Part shown: in pieces, positions 59,524-64,000 of the stretch | Layout: each line of letters opens with the position of its first letter | How positions within the stretch are numbered: the stretch's first letter is position 1 | DNA from: Pleomorphochaeta sp. | Lineage (GTDB): Bacteria; Spirochaetota; Spirochaetia; Sphaerochaetales; Sphaerochaetaceae | Assembly (NCBI GenBank): GCA_028532815.1 | Contig: JAQQAS010000005.1 | Coordinates: 1 to 64,000, forward strand | Reading direction: 5' to 3' | DNA: 64,000 nt | Notes under the pieces: model-generated | The model's database searches: none | The model's input: only the letters and a program-made list of their open reading frames with translations | Told to the model about the DNA's origin: nothing | Translations under genes and position numbers: made by a program

Positions 59524-61452
59524 TTATTCATTTATTAAAGATTGTAATTCTTCTTCGTTTATCAACCAAAGCTCTTCGTTTTCTTCAACTTGATTGGTTA
59601 ATAAGTTTTTTTCCTCTAAAACTTTATTTATTTTATTAGCATCAGAGTAAACTTCTACTTTAGCCATTTCTTCTTCTAGTTTTTTAATTTTGGTATTAAG
59701 TTTTTCAGTAGTTTCGAGAAGTTTTTCATTGATTCTCTTCAGTTTATTAATTTTATTATTTTTTTCTCTTTGTGCTTTATAATCAAGAGCACCCTTTGAT
59801 TCAACTGTAATGGGTTCACTACTAGTATCTTCTTGATATTTTTCCTTCTCTTCAAGTTTGAATTTGAAATAACTGTAATCTCCTTCAAAGAATGTAGGAT
59901 CCTCTTCACTTAAGTATAATATTCTAGTTGCTAAATTTTCAATAAAATACGTGTCATGGCTTACGAAAACCATTGTTCCATCGTAGTGTTTTAAAGCTTG
60001 TATTAGCATCTCTTTAGCATTTATGTCTAAGTGGTTTGTAGGCTCATCTAGTATCAAAAGATTAACTGGATGCATCAATATTTTTAGCAAGGCAAGTCTG
60101 CTTCTTTCTCCTCCGCTTAATACACTAACACTTTTAAATACATCATCACCTTTAAATAAAAAGGCTCCAAGATAATTTCTTAAAAGAGGTAATTGATCTG
60201 TTGTAGATACACTTTCTAATTCTTCTATTATGCTATTGTTAGGGTTTAAAGTCTTCTCTGTATCTTGAGCAAAGTATCCAATACTTACATTTGATCCTTC
60301 AATAATATCTCCTGCATAGTCTTTATCTCTGTTACAAAGCATTCTAAGAAGAGTACTCTTTCCTTCACCGTTTCTACCTGTAACAGCTATCCTATCATTT
60401 TTAGAAACTAGAAAACTTAAATCTTTAAATATTTCATTATCACCATACTTTTTATTTAAATGCTTAACTTTTAATACTTCATTTCCACTATGAGGTGCCT
60501 TGGGAAAAGTAAAATGTAATTTTTCTAAGTGAGATGGAACTTCAACTAAATCAATTTTTTCAATTTGTTTTACTCTACTTTGTACTTGTTTTGCCTTACT
60601 TGCTTTATATCTAAATTTTTCAATAAATTGTTCAGTTTTCTCAATTTTTTCTAATTGTTTAGTTAAAAGTTTTTCTTTTTGAGCAATTTCAATCTCTCTT
60701 TGTTTTAAATATGAAGAGTAGTTGCCACTATAGTGGGTTAATTTTCCATTAAATAGTTCATAAACTTCATTTATCGTTTCATCAAGAAATCCTTGGTCAT
60801 GGCTTACTAGCATGAGTCCACCTTTGTAAGCTTTTAAATAATTTTTAAGCCAAATTCTTGCTTCAATATCTAAATAGTTAGTAGGTTCATCGAGTAACAT
60901 AATATCTGGTTTTTCAAAAAGTACTTTTGCAAGAGCATTTCTCATTTGCCATCCACCTGAAAATTGGTCACAAGTTCTATTAAAATCGGTTAATCTAAAC
61001 CCCAAGCCTAACAATATTTTTTCAATAGTAATTTTTCTATCAAAATAACCACCTTCTAAAAGTTGTTCTTGTATTTCATGTAGAGTGATTAAATCAGATT
61101 CAATATTATCCTTTTCACTAATTTTTTCTAATTTATTTTCAAGCGTTTTTTTTCTCTTTAATAATTCATTAAATCGATGATAACTTTTTTCGACTTCATC
61201 AAATAGAGTATCTTTTTCAAAAACTATGTCACTTTGAGGTAAATAAGAAATCCTTAGTCCTTTTGTTTGTGATATTTGAATTGAATCAGCTTGAATATCG
61301 CCATTTATAACTTTTAGTAGTGTTGATTTTCCACTACCATTGCCGCCTGTTAAGGCTGATCTTGATTTCTCATTTAAGGTAAAGTTTACATTTGATAATA
61401 TATCTCTATCAGAAAATGCCAAATTTATATCTTGAACTTGAAGCGTTCCCAT
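59524..61452 (-). CDS. ABC-F family ATPase
   Basis: A 642-residue soluble protein with two ABC domains and no membrane part. Walker A sites are GGNGSGKST (about residues 36-44) and GRNGEGKST (about 354-362), signatures FSGGWQMRNALAK and LSGGERSRLALLK, Walker B LLDEPTNYLD and LILDEPTNHLD. The Lys/Glu-rich linker (about residues 245-300) is the P-site tRNA-interaction region of ABC-F proteins, and the last ~90 residues are a coiled coil as in Uup and YdiF. These proteins act on the translating ribosome. Not a transporter. The maf gene starts 10 bp after its stop. Confidence 0.9.
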   Translation of the reverse strand: MGTLQVQDINLAFSDRDILSNVNFTLNEKSRSALTGGNGSGKSTLLKVINGDIQADSIQISQTKGLRISYLPQSDIVFEKDTLFDEVEKSYHRFNELLKRKKTLENKLEKISEKDNIESDLITLHEIQEQLLEGGYFDRKITIEKILLGLGFRLTDFNRTCDQFSGGWQMRNALAKVLFEKPDIMLLDEPTNYLDIEARIWLKNYLKAYKGGLMLVSHDQGFLDETINEVYELFNGKLTHYSGNYSSYLKQREIEIAQKEKLLTKQLEKIEKTEQFIEKFRYKASKAKQVQSRVKQIEKIDLVEVPSHLEKLHFTFPKAPHSGNEVLKVKHLNKKYGDNEIFKDLSFLVSKNDRIAVTGRNGEGKSTLLRMLCNRDKDYAGDIIEGSNVSIGYFAQDTEKTLNPNNSIIEELESVSTTDQLPLLRNYLGAFLFKGDDVFKSVSVLSGGERSRLALLKILMHPVNLLILDEPTNHLDINAKEMLIQALKHYDGTMVFVSHDTYFIENLATRILYLSEEDPTFFEGDYSYFKFKLEEKEKYQEDTSSEPITVESKGALDYKAQREKNNKINKLKRINEKLLETTEKLNTKIKKLEEEMAKVEVYSDANKINKVLEEKNLLTNQVEENEELWLINEEELQSLINE

Positions 61453-61549
61453 TTATTTCTCCAGTTTTTGTGTTGCTAAGTAAGGTTATTACCGTTATTA
61501 TAGAGTTTATCATATAGTCGTTTTTTATGACAACAGGAGGAAGGGCCAA

Positions 61550-63037
61550 TTGATTTGCCTTACAACAACAGAAAGAACATTAACTAGTGCTTTAAAACAA
61601 GTTGAAAGAAATAAAGCATATATAGATATGGTTGAACTAAGATTAGATTTATTAGATGAAGATGAATTAGCTAGTGCTCAGATTTTTCCGCGTTTATGTG
61701 CATTACCAACAATTGCAACTTTTAGAAGAGTTAGTGATGGGGGTAAGTCTCAACTAAGTGATAAAATTCGAATGACTAAATTGCGCGAAATTGTTTTGCA
61801 AGGCGATTTTTCCTATGTAGATATTGAAGAAGATGTAAAAAAATCAGATTTAAAAATAAAAAGAGAAGATGATTTACCTCGCTATGATTTTGAAAATGAG
61901 CTAAAATTGAAAGGTATTAAAATAATTAGATCATTTCATGATATGGAAAAATTACCAAGCAATTTGTTTTCTCTAGCTTCTAAAATTGCAAAAAAAGGGG
62001 ATATCCCAAAAATTGCTGTAACTCCAAATACTATTGTCGATGTTGTAACTCTTTTTAGAATGAATGAAGAGTTAAAAGATATAAAAGAAAAAATAATTAT
62101 TGGAATGGGAGATTATGGAGTTTGTACTCGTATTCTTTATAAAAAAGTTGGCTCTATGTTAACTTTTGCAAGTGAGGATGAGATTGCTCCAGGTCAATTA
62201 TCTGCTAAAACTTTAAAATTATTATATAGAGCAGATCAAGTTAATGCCAGAACTAATGTTTATGGTATTATTGGAAATCCTGTTTTACATACTTCATCTC
62301 CTTTGATTCATAATCCAGGATTTGATGCGATTCACTATAATGCTATCTATGTTCCTTTTTTAGTGGATAAAGTTAGAGCTTTTTTTAAATTAGCAGAACT
62401 AATTAGAATCCATGGGTTTAGTGTTACTGTTCCACATAAAAGAGATGTTTTACCTTATTTGGGAAAAATTACAAGAGAAGTTAAACAAATTGGTGCTTGT
62501 AATACTGTTACAAGGATTCAAGGTATGTGGAAAGGAACTAATACTGATTATTATGGTTTTTTATCTCCGATTGAAACAGCAATTAGTAAAGGTGAGATAA
62601 AAAGTGCATTAATTATTGGTGCAGGCGGAGCGGCAAGAGCTGTTGCTTGGGCACTTAGAAATCATCATGTTAAAGTTACTATTGCAAATAGAACTCTTAG
62701 TAAGGCTAAATTATTAGCAAGTGAAACTATGAGTAATTATATAGAATTAGAAAAAATTAAAACTCTTCAAGATTCTGTAGATTTAGTTGTTCAAACGACT
62801 GTTGTGGGTATGAGCCCAAATGATAATGAAGATATTTTAGAAGATTTTGAATTTGTGAAACCTTGTTTTGTTTATGATTTGGTTTATAAACCAAAATATA
62901 CAAAGTTATTAAAGAGAGCGCAAGAGAGTGGATGTACAGTCATTAATGGATCTACAATGCTCCTTGAACAAGGTAAGTTACAATTTGAATCTTTTACCGG
63001 TTATCATTTCCCTCATTGGGTTGAGGTAGAATTATAA
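61550..63037 (+). CDS. aroDE: bifunctional 3-dehydroquinate dehydratase/shikimate dehydrogenase
   Basis: A 495-residue fusion. Residues about 1-215 are a type I dehydroquinase: MVELRLDLL near the start, the catalytic His in IRSFHDM (about residue 130) and the Schiff-base lysine in PKIAVTP (about residue 155). Residues about 230-495 are shikimate dehydrogenase: IGNPVLHTSSPLIHN, the catalytic lysine in VTVPHKRD, GTNTDYYGFL, and the NADP fold GAGGAARAVAWAL with NRT. The start is TTG 61550, about nine bases after AGGAGG; no in-frame ATG fits. This fusion is known from chlamydiae, treponemes and plants. Performs steps 3 and 4 of the shikimate pathway. Confidence 0.94.
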   Translation: MICLTTTERTLTSALKQVERNKAYIDMVELRLDLLDEDELASAQIFPRLCALPTIATFRRVSDGGKSQLSDKIRMTKLREIVLQGDFSYVDIEEDVKKSDLKIKREDDLPRYDFENELKLKGIKIIRSFHDMEKLPSNLFSLASKIAKKGDIPKIAVTPNTIVDVVTLFRMNEELKDIKEKIIIGMGDYGVCTRILYKKVGSMLTFASEDEIAPGQLSAKTLKLLYRADQVNARTNVYGIIGNPVLHTSSPLIHNPGFDAIHYNAIYVPFLVDKVRAFFKLAELIRIHGFSVTVPHKRDVLPYLGKITREVKQIGACNTVTRIQGMWKGTNTDYYGFLSPIETAISKGEIKSALIIGAGGAARAVAWALRNHHVKVTIANRTLSKAKLLASETMSNYIELEKIKTLQDSVDLVVQTTVVGMSPNDNEDILEDFEFVKPCFVYDLVYKPKYTKLLKRAQESGCTVINGSTMLLEQGKLQFESFTGYHFPHWVEVEL

Positions 63038-63044
63038 ATAATAA

Positions 63045-63077
63045 AACCAATTGTACATTCGACAATTGGTTTTTTTA
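63045..63077. terminator. bidirectional terminator after aroDE
   Basis: AACCAATTGT (63045-63054) and ACAATTGGTT (63062-63071) form a 10-bp stem with T runs on the plus strand and TTATTATTTAT on the minus strand. It separates convergent genes. Confidence 0.9.
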
Positions 63078-63082
63078 ACTTA

Positions 63083-63841
63083 TTAACTTATAACATTCAC
63101 TAAAGGAGGAAGCCCCTCAATAATTATTTCAACTTTATCTCCTTTTTGCATCCCACTTATTCCACCAGGAGTTCCTGTTAAAATAATATCACCAGGTAGT
63201 AGCGTCATAATTGAAGAGAGATAACTTACTAGATAAGGTACATTAAAAATTAAATTTTTAGTATTTGATTTTTGCATCACTTTACCGTTTACAATACTTG
63301 ATATTTCTAGGTTACTAGGGTCTAGTTCTGTGTTAATTACATATCCAAATGGGCAAAATGTATCAAAACTTTTAGCTATAGTCCATTGACCTTGTTTAGG
63401 TTGTAAATCACGTGCTGTTATATCATTTGCACATGTATAGCCTAGAATATAGTCATTTACATCTTCTTCTTTGACGTTTTTTGCTTCTTTTTTTATAACT
63501 ACTGCTAATTCAGCTTCATAATCTAATCTTTGACATATTTGTGGTTTAATAATTTTTTGATTGTGGGCTAGTGCACTAGTAGATGGCTTTATAAATACAA
63601 TTGGACTTTCTGGAATAGGAAGGTTAAATTCTTTAGCATGATCTTTATAGTTTAAGCCTATGCAAACTGCTTTAGAAAAATCACAAGGGGTTAAAATCTC
63701 AACACTAGATAGAGATACTTCTTCATTAGTTTTGAAAAATCCTTCGAAAGGGTTTCCTTCATAAATTGTGATTTTATCACTCGTTTCATCATAATTTCCA
63801 AAAAGGATTTCATTTTTAAATTTGAATCTTACTATATTCAT
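63083..63841 (-). CDS. fumarylacetoacetate hydrolase-family protein
   Basis: A 252-residue protein of the FAH superfamily. After a short N-domain (about 50 residues) come CIGLNYKDHAKEF (about residues 60-72), IVFIKPSTSAL, the metal ligands in LDYEAELAVVI (about residues 106-116) and NDITARDLQ (about 137-145), KSFDTFCPFGYV, and the closing LPGDIILTGTPGG. The family includes fumarylpyruvate hydrolase, acylpyruvase and oxaloacetate decarboxylase/tautomerase; the substrate cannot be chosen from sequence. TAGGAG eight bases before the ATG. Confidence 0.88.
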   Translation of the reverse strand: MNIVRFKFKNEILFGNYDETSDKITIYEGNPFEGFFKTNEEVSLSSVEILTPCDFSKAVCIGLNYKDHAKEFNLPIPESPIVFIKPSTSALAHNQKIIKPQICQRLDYEAELAVVIKKEAKNVKEEDVNDYILGYTCANDITARDLQPKQGQWTIAKSFDTFCPFGYVINTELDPSNLEISSIVNGKVMQKSNTKNLIFNVPYLVSYLSSIMTLLPGDIILTGTPGGISGMQKGDKVEIIIEGLPPLVNVIS

Positions 63842-63854
63842 AATTTCTCCTAGT

Positions 63855-64000
63855 CTAGTTTATTACGTAATTCATTATTTTTGCGTTAAATATCTTGCTA
63901 ATTGGTAAGGAAACAGTTTCAAGTGTTGGTAGTTTTTTAGCAATTACAAAATATTCATTATTTGACTCTGATTTAACTTTTTCAACTAAAAGTAATAATT
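63855..64000 (-). CDS. C-terminal part of an unidentified protein, cut by the window edge
   Basis: On the minus strand an open frame enters at 64000 and ends at TAG (63855-63857), giving at least 48 codons. The visible end, with KKLPTLETVSLPISKIFNA, has no motif I recognise. It stops 14 bp before the FAH-family start, so it is probably upstream in the same operon. The whole protein lies beyond the window. Confidence 0.5.
   Translation of the reverse strand, partial: LLLLVEKVKSESNNEYFVIAKKLPTLETVSLPISKIFNAKIMNYVIN

Overview
The window reads as AT-rich chromosomal DNA (by eye about 30% GC, not computed) from a spirochaete. The main reasons are gene order and content. The block rpsB-tsf-frr-uppS-cdsA-dxr-rseP has no pyrH between tsf and frr, which is the order I recall from Treponema. 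There is also an rpsF-ssb-rpsR-(DUF2232)-rplI-dnaB block, a fused type I aroD-aroE gene, and a 29-residue AURKAIP1/COX24-type basic protein. A more exact placement (for example Sphaerochaetaceae or Treponemataceae) cannot be made from these bases alone. I see no rRNA, tRNA, CRISPR array or prophage.

Layout. 1-4133: a ParA plus ribbon-helix-helix partition-like pair, then a GH13 glucosidase homologue lacking two catalytic residues, then an orphan EIIC-type permease. 4154-9611: a UvrD/PcrA-type helicase, a DUF362-ferredoxin protein, an RNA m5C methyltransferase and a CcdA-TlpA thiol-redox pair. 9668-18702: membrane proteins (TrhA, DUF368, divergent PAP2, MFS), a two-receiver hybrid histidine kinase, and a polar amino acid ABC transporter whose binding protein lies apart from it. 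18832-24752: aconitase, citrate synthase and a beta-hydroxyacid dehydrogenase, with a lone IS200-type transposase relic between. 24909-36899: a guanine-deaminase-like enzyme, argG, a two-gene ABC exporter, a dat-ddc pair predicted to make 1,3-diaminopropane, and argCJBD. 37115-41661: hflKC and metG. 41778-46034: two secreted proteins of unknown function, a FemAB-like aminoacyltransferase and murD. 46333-50735: ribosomal and replication genes behind a strongly structured leader. 50814-63841: a radical SAM protein, the rseP-to-rpsB cluster read on the minus strand, maf, an ABC-F ATPase, aroDE and a fumarylacetoacetase-family enzyme; a partial reading frame runs off the right edge.

How it fits together. 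Four promoters (amino acid permease operon, its probable binding protein, argG, argCJBD) carry 18-bp palindromes of the ARG-box type at -10/spacer positions and again upstream of -35. The window therefore seems to show an ArgR regulon that ties arginine synthesis to an arginine-type importer encoded in two pieces. Citrate synthase and aconitase would feed 2-oxoglutarate and glutamate into that pathway. The ribosomal operons at 46.4 kb and 58.9 kb both have compact, unusually GC-rich leaders; in the rpsF leader the Shine-Dalgarno sequence can pair with an upstream segment.

The most unusual items are the catalytically degenerate GH13 protein beside an orphan EIIC permease, the rpsF leader, the ArgR promoter architecture, three promoters placed so close to start codons that leaderless mRNAs are expected, and the uncharacterised secreted-protein/FemAB locus.
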